Below, in pieces: positions 18,918-27,949 of a stretch of 64,000 nt of DNA (the first letter of the stretch is position 1; every line of letters begins with the position of its first letter). Under the pieces are notes generated by a model. That model saw only the letters and a list, made by a program, of their open reading frames with translations, was not told where the DNA came from and ran no database searches. The stretch is from assembly GCF_029433445.1 (NCBI RefSeq), contig NZ_JAQTIC010000007.1:28360-92359 (forward strand), given 5' to 3'. The translations under genes were made by a program, and so were the position numbers. Source of the stretch: Lactobacillus sp. ESL0701. GTDB lineage: Bacteria > Bacillota > Bacilli > Lactobacillales > Lactobacillaceae.

Positions 18918-19916
18918 TTGCAGGAGATATTTGTTTATATTTATAATATTGCATTCATTATATTATATTTGTGGGTAATTAATGTTTCTAGTTATGCTTA
19001 TAAAGCAACTAATAACAGTATTTTTTATTATGTCGAATTACTTTATGTGGTTTTAATTATTGATAGTACATTTGCATTTTCGTTTGATTTATTACGAACT
19101 GCTAACAGCGGGTTGAATGTTTATGGACGTACTTATTATTTTGCTAGAATTTTATTCTTTTTAATTGGCGGTGATTTGTATGTCAAAATTGTAGCTAAAA
19201 TGCTGATGCAAAAGCAAAAGTTGCTTTTCTATATACCGATTATTGTCGTAGCAGTGTTAGATATTGGTCATGTCTTATTTTTTTATGGTGATATTCACAC
19301 AGTTGTTTGGCAAAGAAGTATTCAGGATGCAGGAATTTTAATGCTATGTCTATTATATGCTTGTAAGTTGCATAAAAATCAACAGTTAGCCAATCAAGAA
19401 TATTATAGCCGTGCAGTGTTAATTACCGGAATCTTTATGTTTTTGTCTTGTATAGAAGGTATTATCTATTTTAGTTTGTCTAGTTTGAATAATCTTAGCT
19501 TTAATAAATTGCTTAGTTATATGAAAATTATTGGTTTTAATGAGGATTTATTTTCACTTGTCATGTCTTTTTTAGTTATTTGGTTTGCTAAACATGAAGA
19601 ATTAAGAGCAGATAAAATGCATTTAGAAGTATTAGTTCAACACAAGATGAATCAGTATCAGGCAATGATCCATGAAAAAGAAGTTGCTAATGAAGAAGAT
19701 CAAGTGGTTGCGTTTTGTGACTATTATAAAATGACTAAGCGTGAATCAGAAATTTTACGATTAGTATTAAAGGGTAAAAAGAATCAAGAAATTGCTGATG
19801 AATTATATATTTCAGTTGGTACAGTTAAGTCGCATATTTATAGTATTTTTAAAAAGTTAGCAATTGATCGGCGCAGTCAATTGATGCATGTTTTTATGGA
19901 ATATAAAGAAAAATAA
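18918..19916 (+). CDS. membrane-anchored LuxR-type transcriptional regulator
   Basis: A 332-residue protein with about seven hydrophobic segments in residues 1-225 and a C-terminal LuxR/FixJ helix-turn-helix (about 265-325: MTKRESEILRLVL, NQEIADELYISVGTVKSHI, FKKL). No receiver or kinase domain is present, so the membrane part probably senses a signal directly, as in other one-component membrane LuxR proteins. I chose TTG 18918 because AGGAGC lies seven bases before it; a TTG at 18897 in the same frame has no RBS. It precedes, after a terminator, the MFS transporter and amidohydrolase genes, and the shared upstream motif suggests it controls them and itself. The ligand is unknown. Confidence 0.85.
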   Translation: MQEIFVYIYNIAFIILYLWVINVSSYAYKATNNSIFYYVELLYVVLIIDSTFAFSFDLLRTANSGLNVYGRTYYFARILFFLIGGDLYVKIVAKMLMQKQKLLFYIPIIVVAVLDIGHVLFFYGDIHTVVWQRSIQDAGILMLCLLYACKLHKNQQLANQEYYSRAVLITGIFMFLSCIEGIIYFSLSSLNNLSFNKLLSYMKIIGFNEDLFSLVMSFLVIWFAKHEELRADKMHLEVLVQHKMNQYQAMIHEKEVANEEDQVVAFCDYYKMTKRESEILRLVLKGKKNQEIADELYISVGTVKSHIYSIFKKLAIDRRSQLMHVFMEYKEK

Positions 19917-19920
19917 AATT

Positions 19921-19955
19921 AAGCCTGCTAAATGCTAGTTTAGCAGGCTTTTTAA
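19921..19955 (+). terminator. terminator after the LuxR-type regulator
   Basis: AAGCCTGCTAAA-TGCTAG-TTTAGCAGGCTT followed by TTT: a perfect 12-bp stem starting five bases after the stop. Confidence 0.93.
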
Positions 19956-19985
19956 ATATTCTAATACTAAAGTTTAGGTATGCTT

Positions 19986-19998
19986 AATTTGCCAAATT
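19986..19998. promoter_or_regulatory. putative operator before the MFS-amidohydrolase operon
   Basis: AATTTG-C-CAAATT, a perfect 6-bp inverted repeat around one base; nearly the same site stands before the LuxR-type gene (18832-18844). Confidence 0.45.
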
Positions 19999-20092
19999 AG
20001 CAAAAATATTACCAAAGTTGATTGAAAATGTTTATATGTTTTATTAATTTGAATCTGTAATTAGTCTTCATAATTAAGGGGGAAGAAATAAA

Positions 20093-21283
20093 ATGGAAAA
20101 ACAAAAGTTACCCAGCTATCGCTGGGTAATTCTGACAATTGTTAGTTTGCTTTGCTTAATTGCTAACTATATTCAATTTCAGATTTCAGCATTAGCAACT
20201 GCCATTATGCCGCAACTGCATATTACAACTGCAGAATTTTCAAGTTTATTGATGGCACCAATGTTAGTTGCTGTTGTACTTAGTATTCCAGCAGGATCAT
20301 TAGGCGATAAGTTCGGTTCTAAACGAGTTATTACTGTTGGCTGTATTTTATCGGTAATTGGTGCTTTTGGGCGCTTTGTTGCTACTAATTTTGCAATGAT
20401 GATGATTATGCTTCTATTATGTGGTATTTTCATCGCGCTACTTAATGCTAATTTAATTAAAGTTTTAGGTACTTGGTTTAAACAGGATACTGATTCAGCT
20501 ATGGGAATTTTTTATGCTGCATCATGTTTAGGCATCACGCTGTCACAGATTACTGGTTCTTGGTTTGCAACTGTTAACTCAGCATATATGTTTTCATCCG
20601 TTATTTTATTAATCTTGACGGTATGCTGGATAGTTTTTGTGCGTGATACACCTAAGGGTGAATCTTTGCCGCCTGCAGAGCCAACCATGAAATATTTAAA
20701 AGTCGCTATTAAAAGTAAGAATACTTGGATTGTTTCAATTTGTGCGGGCTTAGGTATTGCTTCAACTACTGCATATGCGGGGTTTTTGCCACAAGCTTTG
20801 ACGTTAGGTCAACATATTAGTAACGCAACAGCGGGCGTTATGGCCGCAATTGTTACTGTTGGTAGTTTCTTTGGTTCATTAATTGGACCGGCAATGTGCA
20901 ATAAAATTGGTCGTTATAAGCTATTTTTAACAGTGACAACGTTAATTGGTGCAATTGTAATGTACTTTACTTGGTATACACCAGCTGGCTTCTTTTTATG
21001 GGTAATGCTAGTAATTAATGGTTTCTTTACTGCTATTAGTGGTCCAATTGTGCAAGCAATGCCAATTCAATTCTCAGAGATTGGAGAGAAATATGCTGGT
21101 AGTGCCGGCGGAATTGTCGGCACTGTATCTATGCTCATTTCTTATATTATTCCAATTATTGTTTCGAAGATTGCGGGTAATGATTATGCAATTAATTTAG
21201 GAATTGAATCATTGATTTTTGGTCTATCAATCATTTGTATTTTAGCTTTACCTGAATTGGGTAGTAAGGCTAAAAGTAATTGA
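20093..21283 (+). CDS. MFS transporter
   Basis: A 396-residue inner-membrane transporter of the major facilitator superfamily with about 12 hydrophobic segments. The loop 2-3 signature GSLGDKFGSKR (about residues 66-76) and the repeated GRYK-like loop in the second half are visible. It resembles the CynX/NimT and oxalate/formate-type anion transporters in general pattern, but the substrate cannot be read from sequence. GGGGGAAG precedes the ATG. It overlaps the downstream amidohydrolase RBS region (11 bases between stop and the next start), so the two form an operon and the transporter probably imports the amidohydrolase substrate. Confidence 0.88.
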   Translation: MEKQKLPSYRWVILTIVSLLCLIANYIQFQISALATAIMPQLHITTAEFSSLLMAPMLVAVVLSIPAGSLGDKFGSKRVITVGCILSVIGAFGRFVATNFAMMMIMLLLCGIFIALLNANLIKVLGTWFKQDTDSAMGIFYAASCLGITLSQITGSWFATVNSAYMFSSVILLILTVCWIVFVRDTPKGESLPPAEPTMKYLKVAIKSKNTWIVSICAGLGIASTTAYAGFLPQALTLGQHISNATAGVMAAIVTVGSFFGSLIGPAMCNKIGRYKLFLTVTTLIGAIVMYFTWYTPAGFFLWVMLVINGFFTAISGPIVQAMPIQFSEIGEKYAGSAGGIVGTVSMLISYIIPIIVSKIAGNDYAINLGIESLIFGLSIICILALPELGSKAKSN

Positions 21284-21294
21284 GGGAGATAATG

Positions 21295-22917
21295 ATGACA
21301 GAAAAAGCAGATTATATCTTAAAAGGGAATGCAATTTTTACTGGTAATGATAGCAAGCCGCAAGCTGGATGTGTCTTGATTAAAGGAAACCGAATTTTAA
21401 AGTTAGTTCCATTGGCACGGTTAACGGGTTACATTGATGAGAATACCACAGTAATTAATTGTGGTGATCATTTGATTATGCCTGGATTCAATGATTCTCA
21501 CATGCATATTTCGTTAGGTTCAGTACAAAATGATCCGGACTTTTGTATTCAAATGATGGATTGCAAGAGCGAAGAGGAATGTGTACAAATGGTTAAAGAT
21601 TTTGCTGATTCTCATCCAGATAATCCATGGATTTATGGTACTGGGTGGTATTCAGAAGTCTGGGATCAGCCACATACGCCATCAAAGAAGTCACTAGATG
21701 CACTGAATTTGGATCGACCAGTTTGTTTAAATTCGTTTGACCTGCATTCAGTCTGGTGCAATGAAGTCGCTTTAGAAAAAATTGGTATTACAAAAGATAC
21801 ACCTAATCCCCAAGGAGGCATTTATGGTCATGATGAAGATGGTGAATTAAACGGTATTTTATATGAGCCACCAGCAACTAAGGCAATGATGGATGAGGTC
21901 TTAAATGTTCCGACTTTGAAACAATCATTATTAAAATGTTTGAAACATTTTCGTGAATTGGGCTTAACTTCAGTAGCAGATGTTTATCCGTCAGGCTTAA
22001 CTAATGATAACATTCCAGAGATTTTCGATGAGCTAGAAAAAAGTGGTGAATTAACAACTAGAATAACTTCATTTCCATCTTTAACTGATGTTAAGGGTGC
22101 TAAGGAATTACAATCAAAATACCATACTGAAAAACATCGTGTTGCTGGAGTTAAGCAGGTATTAGATGGGGTTGTTGAAGCTCATACAGCATTGCTTAGT
22201 AAGCCGTATGATAATGATCCGAGTGTTTCAGGGGATGCATCATTAACTCAAGATGAATTAAATAAGTATGTTTTAGAAGCACAAAAAGCTGATTTACCAG
22301 TAAAAATTCATGCAATTGGTGATCAGGCAAGTACGATGGCTCTTGATGCTTACCAATATGCTAAAGATAGGCTAGGTAAGTTGACATTGCATAATTCAAT
22401 TGAGCATATTGATATGATAAGACAAGATGATATCAACCGTCTGAAGAAGTTAAATATTATGTGTTGTGTCCAGCCGCAACATTGTACTGGTGACTACATG
22501 AGCGGTGGGTACTTACCATGTATTGGACAAGAGAGGCTGTCTCATACTTGGCCATACCGTGAAATTCTTGATTCTGGTAGTCATTTAGGCTTTGGTTCGG
22601 ACTTTCCAGCTGTTTATTCAGTTAATCCAATGTGGTCGATTTATGCAGCTGTTACACGCTGCGAACCTAATGATGGTCAGCCTAGTGGTGGCTATTTCCA
22701 TGAGCATGTTGTTACTTTATCGGAAGCTTTACAGGCTCATACTAAGTGGTCCGCTTACGCTGAAACTTTTGAAGAGGATTTAGGAACAATTGAAGCTGGT
22801 AAGTTAGCTGATATTATTGTTTTAGATCGTAATTTATTTAAGATTGATCCAATGGATATTCGTTTTGCTAAAGTAGACATGACAATTTCTGATGGTAAAA
22901 TCGTTTATAAACGTTAA
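21295..22917 (+). CDS. amidohydrolase family protein (YtcJ-like)
   Basis: A 540-residue cytosolic metal-dependent amidohydrolase of the Amidohydro_3/YtcJ type. Metal ligands are seen in NDSHMHIS (His69, His71), KIHAIGDQA, SIEHIDM and GFGSDFPAV (the catalytic Asp), with the N- and C-terminal halves forming the beta-sandwich (LADIIVLDRNLFKI). Substrates in this family are N-acyl or formyl amides and related compounds; the actual one is unknown. Two adjacent ATGs (21292, 21295) follow GAGGGAG; the second has the better spacing. Operon partner of the MFS transporter and probably under the LuxR-type regulator. Confidence 0.88.
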   Translation: MTEKADYILKGNAIFTGNDSKPQAGCVLIKGNRILKLVPLARLTGYIDENTTVINCGDHLIMPGFNDSHMHISLGSVQNDPDFCIQMMDCKSEEECVQMVKDFADSHPDNPWIYGTGWYSEVWDQPHTPSKKSLDALNLDRPVCLNSFDLHSVWCNEVALEKIGITKDTPNPQGGIYGHDEDGELNGILYEPPATKAMMDEVLNVPTLKQSLLKCLKHFRELGLTSVADVYPSGLTNDNIPEIFDELEKSGELTTRITSFPSLTDVKGAKELQSKYHTEKHRVAGVKQVLDGVVEAHTALLSKPYDNDPSVSGDASLTQDELNKYVLEAQKADLPVKIHAIGDQASTMALDAYQYAKDRLGKLTLHNSIEHIDMIRQDDINRLKKLNIMCCVQPQHCTGDYMSGGYLPCIGQERLSHTWPYREILDSGSHLGFGSDFPAVYSVNPMWSIYAAVTRCEPNDGQPSGGYFHEHVVTLSEALQAHTKWSAYAETFEEDLGTIEAGKLADIIVLDRNLFKIDPMDIRFAKVDMTISDGKIVYKR

Positions 22918-22980
22918 TTAAAATACAAGTCAAATGCCTTAGTAAATGGCAAGTGCTGAGTTAAAAATAAGGAATAACAT

Positions 22981-23018
22981 AAAAAATCTGTACAATTAAA
23001 TTTTTGTACAGATTTTTT
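22981..23018. terminator. bidirectional terminator between amidohydrolase and oppA
   Basis: AAAAAATCTGTACAA pairs perfectly with TTGTACAGATTTTTT; serves both converging genes. Confidence 0.93.
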
Positions 23019-23039
23019 GCATGTATCTTTAAATCTTAA

Positions 23040-24806
23040 TTATTTAACAAATCCAACTTTATACCATAATGGATGGTTATTATTTGATTGTGCCGGTTCT
23101 TTTGAATAGCCCGTAATATCAGAGTTAACAGCAGTAATTGTATAAGCGTTATCGATTGGGATTGCCCATGCTTCATCAGTCATGTATTTTTGCCACTCGT
23201 GGAATTTCTGAACGCGATACTTGTGGTTAAATGCCTTAGGCGAGTCGATTTCTCGTAATAATTTATTGTTTTCCGGTGTTACATAACGCATGTAATTCAA
23301 AATCGAAGTTTCACTATAATACGATTGCGGTGATGGTTCACTTGGCAGTCCCCAACCAGCCATATACATGTCAATTGATGGGTCATCATTTTGAATCTTA
23401 TCATAGAATGAATTAAATTCAGTTAGGCGTCCACCAGCCAACTTAACGTTCAAGCCAATTTTGTGCCATTGCTGCAAATAGTTTTGAACAATTGGTTCTT
23501 GGTTGGTATCACCACTCATTGCCGCAAATGTAATCGTCAGCGGCTTACCATTTGGCTGAACACGCCACTTGCCCTTCTTTTTGAAGCCAGCCTTATCTAA
23601 AATATTATTGGCCTTTTTCAAATCATAATTAAAGCCAGGATTGGTTTTGTCTGAGTAATCACCATATTGTGCTGGGATTAGGGTTGGTACACGGAACTTG
23701 ATGCCATGAGTGTAGTGTTTATCTACTTGATCAACATTCATTGCGTAGCCAATAGCTTCACGTAAAGCTTTATTGTTCATTTTAGAATTTTTGTTCATGA
23801 CATTTTTATTCTCTTTGGCATTCCATTTACCGACTTTGAAGCCAATATAATGGTAAGACAGGGGAATTTGCGCAACAAAGTTGACGTTTTTGGTATCTTT
23901 AACCTGCATCCATTGTGTAGGAATAATATCAGCGACATCGAATTTATGGCTTTTAATTGCTTGGGTGGCGGAGTTAGGAGCAACAACTTGTAGAATAATT
24001 TTGTTTAACTTTGGTTTTCCGCGCCAGTAGTACTTATTAGGTGTCCAGGTAACTGATTGCCCACGAGTGACTTTGGCAGCCTTGAACGGACCGAAAAAGA
24101 GTGGCTTTTTCCTAATTTGATCAGAAGATACCAACTTGTTAAACGGGATATTCTTTAAGTAATGGTATGGCTCGGCAGATTCCCAAAAATAGCGGTTGCC
24201 GCTGTTGTACATGCCAGGTTTTAATTCGTAAAAATGAATGATAATTGTTCGGCCGTTATCGCCATCAGGCATTTCGATTCCGGAAATACTGCGGGCTTTG
24301 CCATTATGATATTCCTTTAAGCCCTTAATGTTCTCCAAGTTCTTGTTATAGCGTTCAGATTTAGAATCCTTGTTGGCAATGATTTCATAAGGATATTCTA
24401 GATCTTTAGCAGTTACTTGTTTGCCGTCTGACCACTTAACGCCTTTTTTAACAGTAATAGTTACTGTATTATCTTTGCGATTAAGTTTTAAAGTCGCGGG
24501 ACCCTTGTCTGTAATTTTGTAATGATTATCGGTATCAAAGAGAGTCTCGGCGCCGGGACTGGCAACGGCAGAATCAATGTCACTGGTTGACAATTCATTG
24601 GAAAAAATACCGGAAAATGGGGTATCAGTTTCCAAAGCTAGCTTCAAAGTGCCACCTTGTTTGGCAGGCTTAACTGGTGTCGATTCTGGCAATTTACTTA
24701 CAGACTTGCTTTCGTTTGCAGTATCACTGCTCTTGCCACAAGCAGTCAAAGCGAGTGCAGCTGCGGTTACAATTCCTAAAGAACTTAATATTTTAGTTTT
24801 GCGCAT
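23040..24806 (-). CDS. oppA: oligopeptide ABC transporter substrate-binding lipoprotein
   Basis: A 588-residue extracytoplasmic solute-binding protein of the SBP_bac_5 (OppA/DppA) family. A lipoprotein signal peptide ends in the lipobox LTAC with lipidated Cys23, followed by a Ser/Lys-rich linker. The family pattern is seen in KGVKWSDGKQVTAKDLEY, ALREAIGYAMNVDQV and a C-terminal DEAWAIPID segment. The permease and ATPase genes are absent here, so it is an orphan binding protein probably working with an Opp system elsewhere, as is common in lactobacilli. AAGGAG precedes the ATG. The 261-base gap to mdcH is AT-rich and holds the divergent promoters, with no clear motif. Confidence 0.92.
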   Translation of the reverse strand: MRKTKILSSLGIVTAAALALTACGKSSDTANESKSVSKLPESTPVKPAKQGGTLKLALETDTPFSGIFSNELSTSDIDSAVASPGAETLFDTDNHYKITDKGPATLKLNRKDNTVTITVKKGVKWSDGKQVTAKDLEYPYEIIANKDSKSERYNKNLENIKGLKEYHNGKARSISGIEMPDGDNGRTIIIHFYELKPGMYNSGNRYFWESAEPYHYLKNIPFNKLVSSDQIRKKPLFFGPFKAAKVTRGQSVTWTPNKYYWRGKPKLNKIILQVVAPNSATQAIKSHKFDVADIIPTQWMQVKDTKNVNFVAQIPLSYHYIGFKVGKWNAKENKNVMNKNSKMNNKALREAIGYAMNVDQVDKHYTHGIKFRVPTLIPAQYGDYSDKTNPGFNYDLKKANNILDKAGFKKKGKWRVQPNGKPLTITFAAMSGDTNQEPIVQNYLQQWHKIGLNVKLAGGRLTEFNSFYDKIQNDDPSIDMYMAGWGLPSEPSPQSYYSETSILNYMRYVTPENNKLLREIDSPKAFNHKYRVQKFHEWQKYMTDEAWAIPIDNAYTITAVNSDITGYSKEPAQSNNNHPLWYKVGFVK

Positions 24807-25067
24807 GGTTTTACTCCTTTACATTTAATTTTTATTTAATAAATTTGTTATAAATTTTAGCATATTAAATTAATAATTGCTAAACATTTTTAATATTTAT
24901 GGATTATTAATAATTTTAAATAGTTCAGTATACTTATTGTTTTAATAAAAATACTAGCTTAAATATATCAAAATATTAATAGTTTTAAATTTAAGTAGGT
25001 AATAAAGCCTTTTTTCGGGAGATAATAAAGTTTAAAATTAATGTCGTAATTGAAAGAAGATGATTGT

Positions 25068-25976
25068 TTGCGCGCATTATGGCTATTTTCAGGACAAGGT
25101 AATCAGTTTGCTGGGATGCTGGCTAACGTTACGCCAGAATTGAAAGAACATGTTGAGCAATTATTAGATTTAAAGTTATTGGACACAATCGAGGGCTACC
25201 AGGATTCTGTTCAATTGCAAGTCAGTATTGCCTTATTGCAGGTTTACCAGATTAACCAACTAATGGCTGCTGGAATTAAGCCAGATTTAGTGGCAGGTCA
25301 TAGTTTGGGCGCTTTTGCGGCAGCTTATGCAGCTGGTGCAATCAAGCAGGATGATTTGTTTCATGTTGTCAAACACCGTGCTGGTTTAATGCAGGATGCT
25401 TATCCAAGTGGATATGGCATGGGTGTAGTAGTTGGTTTGACTAGGGAGCAACTGGCACTAATAGTCAAGAAAGTAAATACTCGCAAAGGGCCAGTTTTTC
25501 TGTCAAATCAAAACGCTGCTAACCAAACTTGCCTCTCAGGAAAATTGACAGGAATTGATCAAGTGTTGCGGTTAGCCAAACAAAATGGCGCAGTGCTCGC
25601 CCAACGCTTGCAGGTGCCAGTCCCATCGCATTCACCGCTAATGAAGAAAGTGGCAGGACAATTGCAGCAGGAAATCAGTCAAATTACGATTAGTAAACCC
25701 CACTGCCGCTATTTGGCTAATTATTCGGGTCGCAGTGTGCGGCAGGAAAAGTTCATTGCTGCAGATTTAAGTAGTAATTTAATTCATCCAGTTTATTTTG
25801 AAGAAATGATTAATGTTGCCAGTGACTATCAGCCAGAAGTAATTATCAACTTTGCCCCAGGAGCGCCATTTAAGACGATTTTGCGGGAAAAATTTGGTGA
25901 TTTATATCAAATTAACCTTAATCAGACAAGTATTGCGGATGCAGTTTACTTATTAAATAAATGGAACAAGAGGTAG
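25068..25976 (+). CDS. mdcH: malonate decarboxylase epsilon subunit (malonyl-CoA:ACP transacylase)
   Basis: MdcH loads a malonyl group from malonyl-CoA onto the decarboxylase ACP, priming the enzyme; it is homologous to FabD. The 302 residues show the oxyanion motif FSGQGNQFAGM at the start, the nucleophile Ser79 in AGHSLGAF and the catalytic His in PVPSHSPLM. I chose TTG 25068 because it gives the conserved start directly before LWLFSGQG and has GAAAGAAGA before it; a TTG at 25050 has no RBS. It heads the operon, unlike the Klebsiella order in which mdcH is late. Five bases separate it from mdcA. Confidence 0.9.
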   Translation: MRALWLFSGQGNQFAGMLANVTPELKEHVEQLLDLKLLDTIEGYQDSVQLQVSIALLQVYQINQLMAAGIKPDLVAGHSLGAFAAAYAAGAIKQDDLFHVVKHRAGLMQDAYPSGYGMGVVVGLTREQLALIVKKVNTRKGPVFLSNQNAANQTCLSGKLTGIDQVLRLAKQNGAVLAQRLQVPVPSHSPLMKKVAGQLQQEISQITISKPHCRYLANYSGRSVRQEKFIAADLSSNLIHPVYFEEMINVASDYQPEVIINFAPGAPFKTILREKFGDLYQINLNQTSIADAVYLLNKWNKR

Positions 25977-25981
25977 TAAAA

Positions 25982-27625
25982 ATGAGTGTAAAACAAAATT
26001 GGGCCACACACCGTGCGGCTAAACTTCAAAAGTTAACTAATGCGAGCAGGTTATTGAATGGTAAGTTTGCTAAAACTGAAGATGCCACGGCAGTTTTGGA
26101 AACCCTGATTAATTCCGGCGATAGGGTTGTTTTGGAAGGCGATAATCAAAAGCAGGCTAGTTTTTTATCAAAAACCTTGGCTAGTGTTGATCCTGAAAAA
26201 GTTAATCATCTGCACATGATTATGAGCAGTATTTCGCGACCTGAACACTTGGACATATTTGAGGATGGCATTGCCAGCAAAATCGACTTTTCCTATGCGG
26301 GTCCGCAGAGTACGCGTGTGTCACAGATGGTTGCTGACGGCAGTTTGCAAGTTGGTGACATTCATACATATTTGGAATTGTATGCAAGATTGTACATTGA
26401 CTTGATACCTAATGTTGTCTTAGTTGCTGCCGACCAAGTGGATCATTCAGGTAACTTATATACGGGTTACAATACTGAAGAAACACCGGTAATTGTGGAA
26501 GCTGCTGCGTTTCATGATGGGATTGTGATTGTTCAGGCAAATGAAATTGTTGATCGAGTTCCGCGAGTTGATATTCCTGGAGATTGGGTCGACGTAATTA
26601 TTCCAGCTGATGAACCGTATCAATTAGAGCCGCTATTCACGCGTGATCCGCAAAACATTACTGAGCTGCAAATTTTGATGGCAATGATGGCCATTCGTGG
26701 TATTTATGAAAAGCACAACGTGCAGTCAGTTAATCATGGCGTTGGCTTTAATACTGCAGCAATTGAATTATTACTGCCGACTTATGGTGAGCAATTGGGA
26801 CTAAAAGGGAAGATTGTACCTAACTGGGAGGTCAATCCAACACCAACACTGATTCCAGCAATTGAATCAGGTTGGATTGAGTCGATTCACTCGTTTGGCG
26901 GCGAAGTTGGCATGGAAAAATACATCGCGGCTCGGCCTGATGTTTTCTTTGTTGGCGCTGATGGCACCATGCGCTCAAACCGGGCTTATGGTCAAATGGC
27001 GGGACAATATGCCCTTGATATGTTTGTGGGTTCAACCTTACAAATTGACCAATATGGTAATTCATCGACAGTAACTCATGGACGGTTATCTGGCTTTGGT
27101 GGGGCGCCTAATATGGGCTCGAACCCAACAGGACGGCGGCATTCTACACCAGCTTGGCAAAGTTTGCGTCCTGATGATGATCCGTTAGCTAAGGGACAAA
27201 AGTTAGTAGTTCAAATGGTAGAAACCTTTGGTGCCAACAAGAAGCCCGTGTTTGTTAATCAACTAGATGCGGTTGCGGTTCAAAAGGAAGCCAAACTGAA
27301 AAACGTGCCAATAATGATTTATTCTGAAGATACAACTCATATTGTTACCGAGGAAGGAATTGCCTACCTTTACAAAACTGACAGTATGGCTGAACGTCAG
27401 GCTGCAATTGAAGCAATCGCGGGCGTCACTCCAGTTGGCTTACGCTCGAAACCGGCAGTAGTTGAAGATTTACGTCAACGTGGTATTGTTGCCTTTCCAG
27501 AGGACTTAGGCGTGAAAAGAAATCAGGCAACGCGTTCACTTCTAGCAGCACAAAATATGGAAGATCTTGTTCAGTGGTCTAAGGGATTATACACGCCGCC
27601 AGCTAAATTCCGCAGTTGGAGTTAA
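25982..27625 (+). CDS. mdcA: malonate decarboxylase alpha subunit (acetyl-ACP:malonate ACP transferase)
   Basis: MdcA exchanges acetyl for malonyl on the ACP thiol, releasing acetate; with MdcD and MdcE it drives malonate to acetate plus CO2. The 547-residue length and sequence (start NWATHRAAKLQKL, VLEGDNQKQASFL, GYNTEETPVIVEAAAFHDGI, LSGFGGAPNMGSNPTGRRH) match the family, whose fold is that of a CoA transferase. The start is ATG 25982 with GAGG eight bases upstream; an in-frame ATG at 25961 lies in mdcH. It is followed by mdcC at 24 bases. Confidence 0.95.
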   Translation: MSVKQNWATHRAAKLQKLTNASRLLNGKFAKTEDATAVLETLINSGDRVVLEGDNQKQASFLSKTLASVDPEKVNHLHMIMSSISRPEHLDIFEDGIASKIDFSYAGPQSTRVSQMVADGSLQVGDIHTYLELYARLYIDLIPNVVLVAADQVDHSGNLYTGYNTEETPVIVEAAAFHDGIVIVQANEIVDRVPRVDIPGDWVDVIIPADEPYQLEPLFTRDPQNITELQILMAMMAIRGIYEKHNVQSVNHGVGFNTAAIELLLPTYGEQLGLKGKIVPNWEVNPTPTLIPAIESGWIESIHSFGGEVGMEKYIAARPDVFFVGADGTMRSNRAYGQMAGQYALDMFVGSTLQIDQYGNSSTVTHGRLSGFGGAPNMGSNPTGRRHSTPAWQSLRPDDDPLAKGQKLVVQMVETFGANKKPVFVNQLDAVAVQKEAKLKNVPIMIYSEDTTHIVTEEGIAYLYKTDSMAERQAAIEAIAGVTPVGLRSKPAVVEDLRQRGIVAFPEDLGVKRNQATRSLLAAQNMEDLVQWSKGLYTPPAKFRSWS

Positions 27626-27649
27626 GTTTAGTAGAGGAGAATTAGAATC

Positions 27650-27949
27650 ATGGAAAAGTTACATTTTACTTTTACAGCTAGTGAACCAATCACGCACCCC
27701 GTTCATGTTGGCGTTGTTGCATCTGGCGATTTGGAAATAATTATGCGTCCTACTGCAGAAAAGCAAGCAGATCTTAAAATTATTACTGGCAGTGATGGCT
27801 TCCAAAAAGTCTGGCGAAACGTTTTGGAACGCTTCTTTGCGCGTTATCCGCTACTAGCAAATTTTGAAATTAATGATTACGGCGCAACACCGGGTGTTGT
27901 AAATTTGCGCTTGACGCAGGCAATGGAGGCGTTAAAAGATGAACAATAG
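27650..27949 (+). CDS. mdcC: malonate decarboxylase acyl carrier protein (delta subunit)
   Basis: A 99-residue acyl carrier protein that carries the prosthetic group 2'-(5''-triphosphoribosyl)-3'-dephospho-CoA. Ser25 in VASGDLE is at the position of the modified serine of the family. RBS GAGGAGA precedes the ATG. Its 3' end overlaps the start of the fused mdcDE by 11 bases, implying coupled translation. Confidence 0.93.
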   Translation: MEKLHFTFTASEPITHPVHVGVVASGDLEIIMRPTAEKQADLKIITGSDGFQKVWRNVLERFFARYPLLANFEINDYGATPGVVNLRLTQAMEALKDEQ

